Assembly (NCBI GenBank): GCA_038255145.1
Contig: JBBSLP010000028.1
Coordinates: 1-64,000 of the forward strand
Origin: WHTX01 sp038255145
GTDB taxonomy: Bacteria > Actinomycetota > Acidimicrobiia > Acidimicrobiales > CAIXPF01
Direction: 5' to 3'
DNA: 64,000 nt
The position numbers were made by a program, and so were the translations under genes. The first letter of the stretch is position 1. Each line of letters opens with the position of its first letter. Below the pieces are notes generated by a model. The model was not told where the DNA came from. It saw only the letters and a list, made by a program, of their open reading frames with translations, and did no database searches. Positions 48,285 to 59,063 of the stretch are shown here, one piece after another.

Positions 48285-48310
48285 CAAGTAGTTGCAGAGG
48301 CAAGTACATT
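48285..48310. promoter_or_regulatory. CAAGTA direct repeat and pirin promoter
   Basis: CAAGTA occurs at 48285-48290 and 48301-48306 (16-bp period), the second overlapping the TACATT -10 box (48305-48310) of the pirin gene. The site lies between the divergent LtrA and pirin genes. AAGTA-type boxes are known for HxlR-type redox regulators, so a repressor site is plausible; the regulator is not in the window. Confidence 0.4.
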
Positions 48311-48328
48311 CGGCACCGGAGGCACTCC

Positions 48329-49105
48329 TTGTCCCAGACGCTGCAACCCCCTCGCGACGCCGCCGTCGACGTCCGCCGCGCCGCCAGCCGCCCCAGCACG
48401 AAGATCGGCTGGCTGGACTCGTCGCACTCCTTCGCCTTCGGCCACCACCGCGACCCGGCCAACACCCACCACGGGCTGCTGCTGGTCAGCAACGACGACC
48501 GCGTCCTCGCCGGCGCCGGCTTCGACACCCACCCCCACCGCGACATGGAGATCGTGACCTGGGTGCTCGACGGCTCCCTCGTCCACCAGGACCCCACCGG
48601 GCACTCGGGCGTGATCTACCCCGGCCTGGCCCAGCGCATGAGCGCGGGCTCGGGCATCCTGCACTCGGAGAAGAACGACGCCTGGCGCATCGACGGCCGG
48701 GCCCGCCACGACGAGGCCGTGCACTTCGTGCAGATGTGGGTCGTGCCCGACGAGGACGGCATCACCCCCGGCTACGAGCAGCTGGAGATCAGTGACGCCC
48801 AGCTGCGCAGTGGCCTGGTGCCCGTGGCCTCGGGCATGGCCGCTCACGACGGGCGGTCGGCCATCCGCATCGCCAACCGCGACGCCGCCCTGCACGTGGC
48901 CCGCATGAGCCCCGACCAGGTGGTGACGGTGCCCGACGCCCCCTTCGTGCACCTGTTCGTGGCCCGGGGCATCGTCGAGCTCGAAGGCGCCGGCGTGCTC
49001 GAGGCCGGTGACGCCGTGCGCTTCACGGCCACCGGCGGCCAGCGCCTCACCGCGGTCGAGCCCGCCGAGGTCCTCGTGTGGGAGATGCACGCCGGTCTGG
49101 TCTGA
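48329..49105 (+). CDS. Pirin family protein
   Basis: A 258-residue double-cupin protein. HHGLLLVSNDDRVLAGAGFDTHPHRDMEIVTWVLDG contains the pirin metal-binding His residues (HPHRDMEI with following Glu), HQDPTGHSGVIYPGLAQRMSAGSGILHSEKND the second set, and HFVQMWVVPDEDGITPGYEQ the usual end of the N-terminal cupin. The metal site looks complete. Pirins include quercetinase-like and iron-sensing members. TTG 48329 is used because GGAGG lies just in front and homology begins here. The regulator-type repeats upstream suggest redox or stress control. Confidence 0.83.
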   Translation: MSQTLQPPRDAAVDVRRAASRPSTKIGWLDSSHSFAFGHHRDPANTHHGLLLVSNDDRVLAGAGFDTHPHRDMEIVTWVLDGSLVHQDPTGHSGVIYPGLAQRMSAGSGILHSEKNDAWRIDGRARHDEAVHFVQMWVVPDEDGITPGYEQLEISDAQLRSGLVPVASGMAAHDGRSAIRIANRDAALHVARMSPDQVVTVPDAPFVHLFVARGIVELEGAGVLEAGDAVRFTATGGQRLTAVEPAEVLVWEMHAGLV

Positions 49106-49205
49106 TCCGGCGGTAGGTCCGGTCTCGTCTGATCCGGCGGTCGATCCGGCCTGCCCGCCCTGGCGGTTGAACGTTGTTCGGTGCCGCCAGCGGCACACTG
49201 GATCC

Positions 49206-49676
49206 ATGGACCTCGCGCCCGGGTGGTACCCCGATCCCTGGCCCACGGGCGGCTGGCGCTGGTGGGACGGCCGGCAGTGGACGGCGGATGTGGCGACGGC
49301 TCCGCCCGAGCCCGGGCCCAGGGTGGCGGCGGAAGCCCTGGTGGCGGCCCGGCAGAGCTTCGACGTTTTCCGCGACGGGACCCCCCCCGAGCAGCTCCGG
49401 CTGTCACCGCTGGCCGTGCCCGTGCATGATGAGGGCGGCGATGCCCATGCCGGTATGGGGGAGCAGGCCGGTCGGACCGCCCCCACCGGAGCCACCGCTG
49501 CCGCCAGTGGTCAGGCCCGAAGCGGCGGCCGCCCCCTGCGTCGGTGCGGGTCACGCCGTCGAAGGTCATGCCTGCACCGGGGCCAGGCCCGTGCCCGTGA
49601 TGATCACCCGGGTGCTGTCGGCCAGGGGACCGCGGTCGGAGACGAGGCCGGTGATGCGGGTTCCGACCTGCCTTGA
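49206..49676 (+). CDS. DUF2510 protein, C-terminus possibly decayed
   Basis: The first 30 residues (LAPGWYPDPWPTGGWRWWDGRQWTADV) are a clear DUF2510 domain, a short actinobacterial motif usually at the N-terminus of membrane proteins. From about residue 90 the composition turns Arg/Gly-rich and looks like a shadow frame, and no transmembrane helix follows. In the last 110 bp the opposite strand shows an IPT/TIG-like fragment in the wrong frame. I read this as a truncated DUF2510 protein. CACACT is a possible leaderless box 6 nt before the ATG. Confidence 0.45.
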   Translation: MDLAPGWYPDPWPTGGWRWWDGRQWTADVATAPPEPGPRVAAEALVAARQSFDVFRDGTPPEQLRLSPLAVPVHDEGGDAHAGMGEQAGRTAPTGATAAASGQARSGGRPLRRCGSRRRRSCLHRGQARARDDHPGAVGQGTAVGDEAGDAGSDLP

Positions 49677-49712
49677 TGACCTCGTGGCCAGGTCAGTCCC
49701 CGACAGGACAGA

Positions 49713-50834
49713 TCAGCCCAGGTCGACCGGGGGGTAGTAGTTCTCCGCCCCCATCTCGAGCACTTCGGTCAACCAGTCGCTCTCGTAAGGCCATTCGTCC
49801 TCGTGGCCGGCCACCGGCCCCTGGAGGAAGCGCTCGAAGGCTCCTGTGCCCGGGGTGGCCAGCGACCACGCCTGGCGCTTGTAGGCGATGTTCTCCGGCT
49901 GCAACCGGTGGGCGTGGCGGAAGTGGCCCACGGCCGCGTCCGTGCGGCCGGCCCGCCACAGGTGCTGGGCGAGGGCGAAGTGGGCGGCCGCCTCCGATGT
50001 GGAGCGGTCCCGGGCCCCGGAACGGGCCACGACCTCGGAGGGGTCGAGGGCGTAGCGGCTGTCGGCGCCCCGCTCCACCCAGTCGCGCAGGGCGAGCACG
50101 TAGGCCTCGGGGTCGGTGCGGATCTTGGTGGCCTCGGAGAAGATGGCCTGCATGCGCGGGGGGATGTCGACGGCGGCCGCCACGGCGGCCGGATCAGGGC
50201 GGGGCGAGCGCCGGGGGGCGGGAGACGGCTCGGCGGGGCGCACGATGACCCCGGCTTCGTCGATCCACAGCCCGTTGGGGATGTTCACCACGCCCAGGCG
50301 CTCGGCCACCAGGTGGCCCACGTCGATCAGGGACGGGTGCCGGGGCCGGGCCGCTTCGATGAAGGGCCGGCACGCCTCGGCGCCGGCGGTGTCCATGCCC
50401 ACGGTGACCACCTCGAGGCCCCTGGGGTGGAGCTCGTCGCGCAGGGCCTGCCACACGGGCAGGTCACGGGAACAGCCTCAATAGGGGGCCCAGGCGACGA
50501 GTAGCACCTTCTGACCCCGCAACGACGACAGCCGGAACAGGTTGCCGTCCACGTCGGGTAGCTCGATCTCGGGCGCCACCGCCGTGGCCAGCGCCCGTCC
50601 CTCGAGGGCGGCCGGCCCCAGGGCCCACAGGCCGGCGTCGGCGTCCTGCACCAGGGCCATGCCCAGGGAGGCGGAGACGGCGGTCACGTCCACCTCGTCG
50701 GCGCCGACGCCGTCCGTGCGGCGCCGGGGGAGGGGTACGCACACCTCGCCGCGACAGGCGCCCTGGGGCTTGATGGCCCAGCCCGTCCCGGCTTCGAAGC
50801 GCGCGGTCGACACCACCAGCTCGTCGAGGATCAC
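49713..50834 (-). CDS. Thioredoxin-fold selenoprotein (WAxxUGC type), UGA read as selenocysteine
   Basis: The reading frame is open from GTG 50834 to 49713 except for one in-frame TGA at 50478-50480. The codons around it read LLVAWAPY-TGA-GCSRDLPVWQALRDEL, so the TGA sits at the first redox position of a thioredoxin-type CxC motif, with Cys two residues on (U119, C121 of 373). Both flanks are in the same frame and belong to one thioredoxin fold: ELPDVDGNLFRLSSLRGQKV before, and VVTVGMDTAGAEACRPFIEAA, LGVVNIPNGLWIDEAGVIVRP after. A C-terminal helical (TPR-like) part follows. The pattern equals the ResA-like WAxxUGC selenoprotein group as I know it. The GTG start has TAGCGT 6 nt upstream. Confidence 0.85.
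50447..50463 (-). promoter_or_regulatory. SECIS-like stem-loop after the UGA
   Basis: In the mRNA, CCUGCC and GGCAGG form a 6-bp stem around the loop CGUGU, starting 14 nt after the UGA. Bacterial SECIS elements are stem-loops that begin soon after the UGA and carry a G-U in a short apical loop. Placement and loop fit. Energetics were not computed. Confidence 0.6.
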
Positions 50835-50840
50835 GTCACG

Positions 50841-50846
50841 ACGCTA
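50841..50846 (-). promoter_or_regulatory. -10 hexamer TAGCGT, leaderless start
   Basis: Minus-strand TAGCGT ends 6 nt before GTG 50834 and fixes the start of the selenoprotein frame. Confidence 0.6.
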
Positions 50847-50880
50847 GTGGCGGACGCCGCCGGGGCACCGCGGCGGGCGC

Positions 50881-51252
50881 TCAGGCGCAGCTGCCCTGCC
50901 ACGCCGTGCCCGCCTGGACCGGTTCCATGCCCCCGAGGAGCTCGACGTAGGGGGCGGCGGCGGTGAAGGAGGTGCAGTCACCCTCGTGGTACACGGTGCC
51001 GGCGGTGAAGCTGACCCACACCACGCCCAGCTCGGTGACCACGGGCCCGGCGTCGTCGGGCAGGCCCTGGGGCCGCAGGGTGTTGCCCCGTGGTCCGGGG
51101 GTGGCGGTGGGGGCGGTGTCCGCCGTCGTGGCCGGGGCGGCGACGGGGTTCGAAGCCCCCGTCCCGCAGGCCAGCAGGGTGGCGGCCAGGACCACGGTGG
51201 TGAGGAGCGACCTTCGCAGCTTCGAGGTCGGCGAGGTGACATCGGCGGTCAT
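50881..51252 (-). CDS. Small lipoprotein of unknown function
   Basis: A 123-residue protein with a lipoprotein signal: LRRSLLTTVVLAATLLACGTG, lipobox LLAC near residue 29. The mature part is Thr/Pro-rich, then GPVVTELGVVWVSFTAGTVYHEGDCTSFTAAAPYVELLG with Cys pair (GDC and the final SCA) suggesting a disulfide. No family recognised. It is just upstream of the selenoprotein on the same strand with 46 bp between, so it may be cotranscribed or only adjacent. Confidence 0.65.
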   Translation of the reverse strand: MTADVTSPTSKLRRSLLTTVVLAATLLACGTGASNPVAAPATTADTAPTATPGPRGNTLRPQGLPDDAGPVVTELGVVWVSFTAGTVYHEGDCTSFTAAAPYVELLGGMEPVQAGTAWQGSCA

Positions 51253-51301
51253 CCCACGGTCTTCGACCGCTGTGGCCCCCCACTTGACGTCGTTCTCGTC
51301 C

Positions 51302-54709
<3,408 letters not shown>

Positions 54710-54865
54710 AGGGGCACCTCCCTGCAGCCCTGCGCGGGCGCATCACCGGTGTCGTTGAGCCACTACAAGCGTTCACAACGGTACCCGCCGCGGCCGTCTA
54801 GAGAAGACCAGAATGTCGGGGAAGCGCCCGGCCCCTCACCGGACGGCGTTCAGATCTGCGTGCCG

Positions 54866-55477
54866 TCAGCGCTGAACGCTGTTGGTCCGCCGGACCGACT
54901 CAGCCGCTTCCACCCAGCACCGGACGTGGTCCGCCGTGGTCGCGACCGGGGTCGTGGTCGTGTCGAGCACGGTCAGGGGCGGGACGGCGGCGGCGGCGTG
55001 GGCGGCCAGCCCGCGGGCGTGGTCGACCATCTCGCTGATGCGGGCCTCGTCCCATCCCCGCCACGCCGGTCGTCGACGCAGCCGTTCGGCGAGCACGTCG
55101 GGATGGCACCCGAGGGCCAGGTGGTGCACGTCGCTGAACAGCACCCGTTCGGGGCGCTCGTCGAGCTCGACGGGGGCCACGGTGCCGCACAGCAGGACGG
55201 GCCGGCCGCTCTGGCCGATCATGGCGGCCATGCGCAGCCAGGTGCTGCGGAAGCGGCCGATCCCCCCGGGTTCGTGGGCCAGGGCCGGCTGCCACAGCAC
55301 ATCCTGCTCCACGGTCACCACCAGGTGGGCCAGCTGCGGTCCCACGAGGCGGGCCACGGTGGACTTGCCCGCGCCGCTGGGCCCGCTCAGGCAGTACAGG
55401 GGCAACCGGGCGAAGGGGGTGTGCCGCGCACAGGTCTCACAGCAGATCCGGGGCGGATCGTCCTCGACCACGGGCAC
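54866..55477 (-). CDS. P-loop ATPase/kinase-like protein with N-terminal zinc ribbon
   Basis: A protein of 203 residues from GTG 55477. YCLSGPSGAGKSTVARLVG is a clean Walker A loop, and LVVTVEQDVLW and PVLLCGTVAPVELDER follow as in shikimate-kinase-like or AAA_33-type small ATPases, so a nucleotide/small-molecule kinase is possible. A CxxC (ICCETCARH) near residue 12 lacks its partner, which lies upstream in frame as CICPGCGDRHD. The CTG at 55525, overlapping the previous stop in CTGA, would restore a four-Cys zinc ribbon (219 residues). No ATG, GTG or TTG lies between. The true start is uncertain. Confidence 0.75.
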   Translation of the reverse strand: MPVVEDDPPRICCETCARHTPFARLPLYCLSGPSGAGKSTVARLVGPQLAHLVVTVEQDVLWQPALAHEPGGIGRFRSTWLRMAAMIGQSGRPVLLCGTVAPVELDERPERVLFSDVHHLALGCHPDVLAERLRRRPAWRGWDEARISEMVDHARGLAAHAAAAVPPLTVLDTTTTPVATTADHVRCWVEAAESVRRTNSVQR

Positions 55478-55521
55478 GTCGTGGCGGTCGCCGCACCCCG
55501 GGCAGATACAGGGATCGACGC

Positions 55522-55842
55522 TCAGTCGAACAGGCCTTCGAGGAAGCTGCGCTTGCGCTTCTTGCCGTAGGGGGGTGGGGAATCGGGGTAGTGGCCGCCC
55601 CGGTGGGCGGGGGGGGAGTCCGGGTAGCGCCCGGGGGCCGCGTAGCCGGGCGACGGCGCCGTGGCCGGACCCTGGTAGGGCGGCGGGGCCTGGTTGCCCT
55701 GGTAGTAGCGCTGCTCGGCGCCGGAGATCTGCTCCAGCTCACCGAAGTCGAGGAAGACCCCGCGGCAGCGCTCGCACTGCTCGATGTGGATCCCCTGGCG
55801 GTCCAGCGTATGCATCGGGCCTTGGCACTTCGGGCACACCAT
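55522..55842 (-). CDS. TFIIB-type zinc ribbon protein
   Basis: A 106-residue protein. MVCPKCQGPMHTLDRQGIHIEQCERCRGVFLDFGELEQI (quoted in parts: VCPKCQGPMHTLDRQ, IEQCERCRGVFLDFGELE) is the zf-TFIIB domain with two CxxC knuckles. The rest is Pro/Gly/Tyr-rich with a basic end (GKKRKRSFLEGLFD), so probably disordered. Start at ATG 55842 with TAGCCT (complement) about 8 nt upstream. The following ATPase gene begins within its last codon, so the two are coupled. Confidence 0.82.
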   Translation of the reverse strand: MVCPKCQGPMHTLDRQGIHIEQCERCRGVFLDFGELEQISGAEQRYYQGNQAPPPYQGPATAPSPGYAAPGRYPDSPPAHRGGHYPDSPPPYGKKRKRSFLEGLFD

Positions 55843-55933
55843 GCCTAGACAGGCTAGGCGCGCGCCGACCCGTTGGCCGAGCGGTCGGGGCGCCACCATG
55901 GAGCCCACCCACCCGCCACCAGGAGGTCGTCCC

Positions 55934-56992
55934 GTGACCGATGCCGCGTCGACCGATGCCGACCTGACCGACGACGCCATCGACCGGGCGGTTCGCAACG
56001 CGTGGCACCCCGTGGCCCGGGTGCAGGACGTGGGGGAGCGGCCCCTGGCCGTCACCCTCATGGACGAGCCCCTGGTGGTGGCCCGCTTCCCCCAGGGCAT
56101 CCGGGCCTTCACCGACGTGTGCGTGCACCGGGGCACGGCGGTGTCGTTGGGGTGGATGGACGACGGCTGCCTGGTGTGCCCCTTCCACGGGTGGTCCTAC
56201 GGGGCCGACGGCGGCTGCGTGGCCATCCCCTCCCTGGGACCCGACGCCAACATCCCCGCCCGGGCCCGGCTGGGCGTCCACCACACCCGTGAGCACCTGG
56301 GCCTGGTGTGGGTGTGCCTGGGGGAGCCGGTGGCGCCGCTGCCCACCTTCCCCGAGTTCGACGATCCCGCCATGCGGGTGGTGGCGTGCCCGCCCTACGA
56401 CTGGGCGTGCAACGCCCTGCGCCGGACCGAGAACTTCCTCGACTTCGCCCACTTCGCCTGGGTCCACCCCGGCATCCTCGGCGACCGCGATCACCCCGAG
56501 GTGCCGGCCCACGAGGTGTGGCGGGACGGGCCCACCATCCGGGTGCGCCAACCCCGGTCCGAGCCCGCCAACCCCGAGAAGACCGCAGGTCTGGACCTGG
56601 GCATCGAGCCCGGGGGCATGGTCGATTCGGTGATGCACTACGTCGTCTACCCGCCCCTGGCCGCCCAGTTGCACCAGGACCTGCCCGCCGGCCGTCGCTA
56701 CGCCGTGTGGTTGGCTGCGTCTCCTGTGGGGCCCAAGGCGTGCCGCACCTTCTGGTACGTGGCCCGCAACTACGACCTCGACGGCGACGACACCACCTAC
56801 GTGCGCTTCCAGCAGGACGTGGTGGCCCAGGACCGGGCCATCGTGGAGTCCCAGCGGCCCGAGCGCATCCCCCTGCAGCTGCGGGCTGAACTGCACGTCC
56901 GCGACGACAAGCTGTCCATCGAGTTCCGCCGCTACCTGCTGGACCTGGGGGCGCTCAGTCAGCCCCCAGGTCCCCCAGGAACCAACGGGTGA
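55934..56992 (+). CDS. Rieske 2Fe-2S aromatic ring-hydroxylating oxygenase, alpha-subunit type
   Basis: A 352-residue oxygenase. The Rieske cluster is CVHRGTAVSLGWMDDGCLVCPFHGWSY (Cys-x-His, Cys-x2-His). The mononuclear iron motif is ENFLDFAHFAWVHPGILG (Asn/Asp then His, His), and the VanA-like late region YPPLAAQLHQDLPAGRRYAVWLAASP follows. It matches the VanA/GbcA-like demethylase or oxygenase group. It hydroxylates or demethylates an aromatic or quaternary amine with an electron-transfer partner not seen here. GTG 55934 is used because AGGAGGT lies in front; ATG 55899 would be longer. Its 3' end overlaps the next hydrolase by 38 bp. Confidence 0.87.
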   Translation: MTDAASTDADLTDDAIDRAVRNAWHPVARVQDVGERPLAVTLMDEPLVVARFPQGIRAFTDVCVHRGTAVSLGWMDDGCLVCPFHGWSYGADGGCVAIPSLGPDANIPARARLGVHHTREHLGLVWVCLGEPVAPLPTFPEFDDPAMRVVACPPYDWACNALRRTENFLDFAHFAWVHPGILGDRDHPEVPAHEVWRDGPTIRVRQPRSEPANPEKTAGLDLGIEPGGMVDSVMHYVVYPPLAAQLHQDLPAGRRYAVWLAASPVGPKACRTFWYVARNYDLDGDDTTYVRFQQDVVAQDRAIVESQRPERIPLQLRAELHVRDDKLSIEFRRYLLDLGALSQPPGPPGTNG

Positions 56993-57830
56993 GCGAGGCG
57001 ACGGCCCGGTCGAGGTCGGCGAAGGGTCCGAAGTGGGCGTGGCCCTCCCAGCGCTCGGCCTCGCCGTGGGGCAGGGCGTCGGCGATGCGGGGGGCCCAGG
57101 TGCCGGCGGCGTCGTCGGACCGGTCGCCGTAGGCCACGAGCACGGGGGCGGCGACGGTGCCCAGGCGACCGAAGCCGTCCTGGAGGAACTGCTCGTAGGC
57201 CCGGGCCTCGTGCTCGGGCACACACGCCAGGGCCACGGTGCCGTCGGGCTGGTCGACGAAACCCGCGGCCAGGTAGGCGTCCATGGTGCTGCGGTGCAGG
57301 GCGTCGAGGGGCGGGCGCGCCCCGTAGCGTTCGGCCGCGGCCTGGCGGGAGGGGAACGTGGCCCGCCGGCGCCGTGACGCCTCGACCATGAGGGAGGGGC
57401 CGCCGTCGGCCTGCTGGGGCGGGAAGATGATGGGCTCGTAGACCCACAGCCGGGCGAAGGTGCCGGGGTGGGTGGCCTCGGTCAGGATCGAGGTGGCCCC
57501 GCCCATGGAGTGGCCCACCACCCAGGCCCCGTGCAGCTCGAAGTGGCGGGCCACGGCGGACAGGTCGGCCACCATGCGGTGGTCGGTGAAGGTGAGGTCC
57601 TCGGGATCGCCACCCAGCCGGGAGGCGCCGTGGCCCCGGAGGTCGACAGCGATGGGGCGCACCGCGTCGGTGGGCAGGCGGGAGAAGACCGGCTCCCACA
57701 TGCGGCCGACGAGGCCGGTGCCGTGCACGAACACCATGGGTCGCCCGGGACCGCGGTAGTCGTGCGCGGCCACCTCGACGCCGTCGTCGCTGGGGATGAA
57801 GGTGGTCACAGGTCCCGACACGGGCGCCAT
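56955..57830 (-). CDS. Alpha/beta hydrolase
   Basis: A 291-residue hydrolase: GRPMVFVHGTGLVGRMWEPVF, IAVDLRGHGASRLGG, nucleophile in GAWVVGHSMGGATSILTEA, acid in PVLVAYGDRSDDAAG and His in RWEGHAHFGPFAD. The triad is complete. The fold resembles epoxide-hydrolase/esterase members, with no signal peptide. ATG 57830 is used; GTG 57812 is an alternative. It converges with the Rieske gene with a 38-bp overlap, an unusually long one. Confidence 0.84.
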   Translation of the reverse strand: MAPVSGPVTTFIPSDDGVEVAAHDYRGPGRPMVFVHGTGLVGRMWEPVFSRLPTDAVRPIAVDLRGHGASRLGGDPEDLTFTDHRMVADLSAVARHFELHGAWVVGHSMGGATSILTEATHPGTFARLWVYEPIIFPPQQADGGPSLMVEASRRRRATFPSRQAAAERYGARPPLDALHRSTMDAYLAAGFVDQPDGTVALACVPEHEARAYEQFLQDGFGRLGTVAAPVLVAYGDRSDDAAGTWAPRIADALPHGEAERWEGHAHFGPFADLDRAVASLTRWFLGDLGAD

Positions 57831-57905
57831 CGCAGCAGCTCGGGCCCCGGGCGCGCCAGCCGGCGCCGTGATGTCGGGCGTGACGGCGATGTCTCACCGC
57901 GTTGC

Positions 57906-57911
57906 TACCGT
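57906..57911 (+). promoter_or_regulatory. -10 hexamer TACCGT, leaderless start
   Basis: TACCGT ends 7 nt before ATG 57919 and supports that start over an upstream in-frame one. Confidence 0.6.
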
Positions 57912-57918
57912 CCCGCCA

Positions 57919-59022
57919 ATGGCCGCTGACCTCCTCACCGTGCGGCAGCTCAACCGGGCCACCCTGGCCCGCCAGCTGTTGCTCGAGCGCTCGGACATGT
58001 CCCTCCACGCCGCGGTCGAGCGCCTGGTCGGCCTGCAGGGCCAGGCGTCACGGGGTCCCTTCGTCGGGCTGTGGACCCGGCTGGCCGGTTTCGAGCGGGC
58101 GCAGCTGGCCGCAGCCGTCGACGACCGCTCCATCATCAAGGCCACCATGGTGCGGGCCACGCTCCACGTCGTGACCACGGCCGACTACCTGGCCGTGCGC
58201 CCCACCCTGCAGCCGGTGCTGAGCGACGCCTTCGCCGCCATCCGCGACCAGCGACCGGGCCCCTTCGACCTCGACGCCGTGGTGGCCGAGGCCCGCCGCC
58301 ACCTCGACGAGGCCCCCCGCTCGTTCGCCGAGCTCACCACCGTGCTCACCGCCGCCTTCCCCGACGCCGACCCGGGCACGTTGCGCTACGGGGTGCGCAC
58401 CCACGTGCCCCTGGTGCAGGTGCCCACGGCGACGACGTGGAGCTTCCCCGGCAACCCCCGCTTCACCCCCGCCGCTTCGTGGCTGGCCCGCTCCCTACCC
58501 GATGTCGTGGATCGGGCCGCCCTGGTGCGCCGCTACCTGGCCGCCTTCGGGCCTGCCACGGCGGCCGACCTGCGCACGTGGAGTGGCCTGGACCTGGCCG
58601 ACACCGTGGCCGGCCTGGCCGACGAGCTGCGGGTCCACCCCGGCGGGCGGGGCAAGGACCTCTACGACCTGCCCGATGGTCCCCGGCCCGACCCCGACGT
58701 GGTCGCCCCGGTCCGCTTCCTGCCCGAGTTCGACAACGTGCTGCTGGCCCACGCCAAGCGCACCCGCATCGTGGCCGACGAGCACCGCAAGCGCGTCTAC
58801 CTGCCCGGTCTGCAGGTCAGCCCCACCTTCCTGGTCGACGGCATGGTGGCCGGGGTGTGGGGCACGGCCGTGGTCCGCAAGGCCGCCACCCTCACCATCG
58901 AGCCCTTCGCCGCCCTCGACCGCGCCACCCGTCAGGCCCTCGAGGAGGAGGGCGAGGCCCTGGTGCGCTTCATCGAGCCCGGGGCCCGGACGTGGGCCGT
59001 ACGTCTCGAAGAGCCCGCCTGA
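57919..59022 (+). CDS. Winged-helix DNA-binding protein, AlkX/AlkZ (HTH_42) type
   Basis: A 367-residue HTH_42 protein. LTVRQLNRATLARQLLLERS, ERLVGLQGQASRGPFVGLW and MVRATLHVVTTADYLAVRP are the family's N-terminal helices, and LVGLQGQ carries the Gln-x-Gln motif that in AlkX (YcaQ)/AlkZ proteins is part of the glycosylase active site that unhooks interstrand crosslinks. RPDPDVVAPVRFLPEFDNVLLAHAKRTRI and GTAVVRKAATLTIEPFAAL are the later winged-helix parts. A DNA repair role is inferred from the family; many actinobacterial members are uncharacterised. A leaderless box precedes the ATG. Confidence 0.83.
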   Translation: MAADLLTVRQLNRATLARQLLLERSDMSLHAAVERLVGLQGQASRGPFVGLWTRLAGFERAQLAAAVDDRSIIKATMVRATLHVVTTADYLAVRPTLQPVLSDAFAAIRDQRPGPFDLDAVVAEARRHLDEAPRSFAELTTVLTAAFPDADPGTLRYGVRTHVPLVQVPTATTWSFPGNPRFTPAASWLARSLPDVVDRAALVRRYLAAFGPATAADLRTWSGLDLADTVAGLADELRVHPGGRGKDLYDLPDGPRPDPDVVAPVRFLPEFDNVLLAHAKRTRIVADEHRKRVYLPGLQVSPTFLVDGMVAGVWGTAVVRKAATLTIEPFAALDRATRQALEEEGEALVRFIEPGARTWAVRLEEPA

Positions 59023-59051
59023 GGCCGACCAGGACACGAACCGCGCGGTCC

Positions 59052-59057
59052 TAGCCT
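59052..59057 (+). promoter_or_regulatory. -10 hexamer TAGCCT, leaderless start
   Basis: TAGCCT ends 6 nt before ATG 59064 of the MTHFR-like gene. Confidence 0.6.
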
Positions 59058-59063
59058 GGTCCG

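Noticed and set aside
50478..50834. Reading the 118-codon frame 50478-50834 and the frame 49713-50456 as two separate genes
   Set aside because: They are in the same frame, meet at one TGA in a WAPY-x-G-C redox motif and jointly make one thioredoxin fold; the second has no ribosome site or promoter box of its own at GTG 50456.
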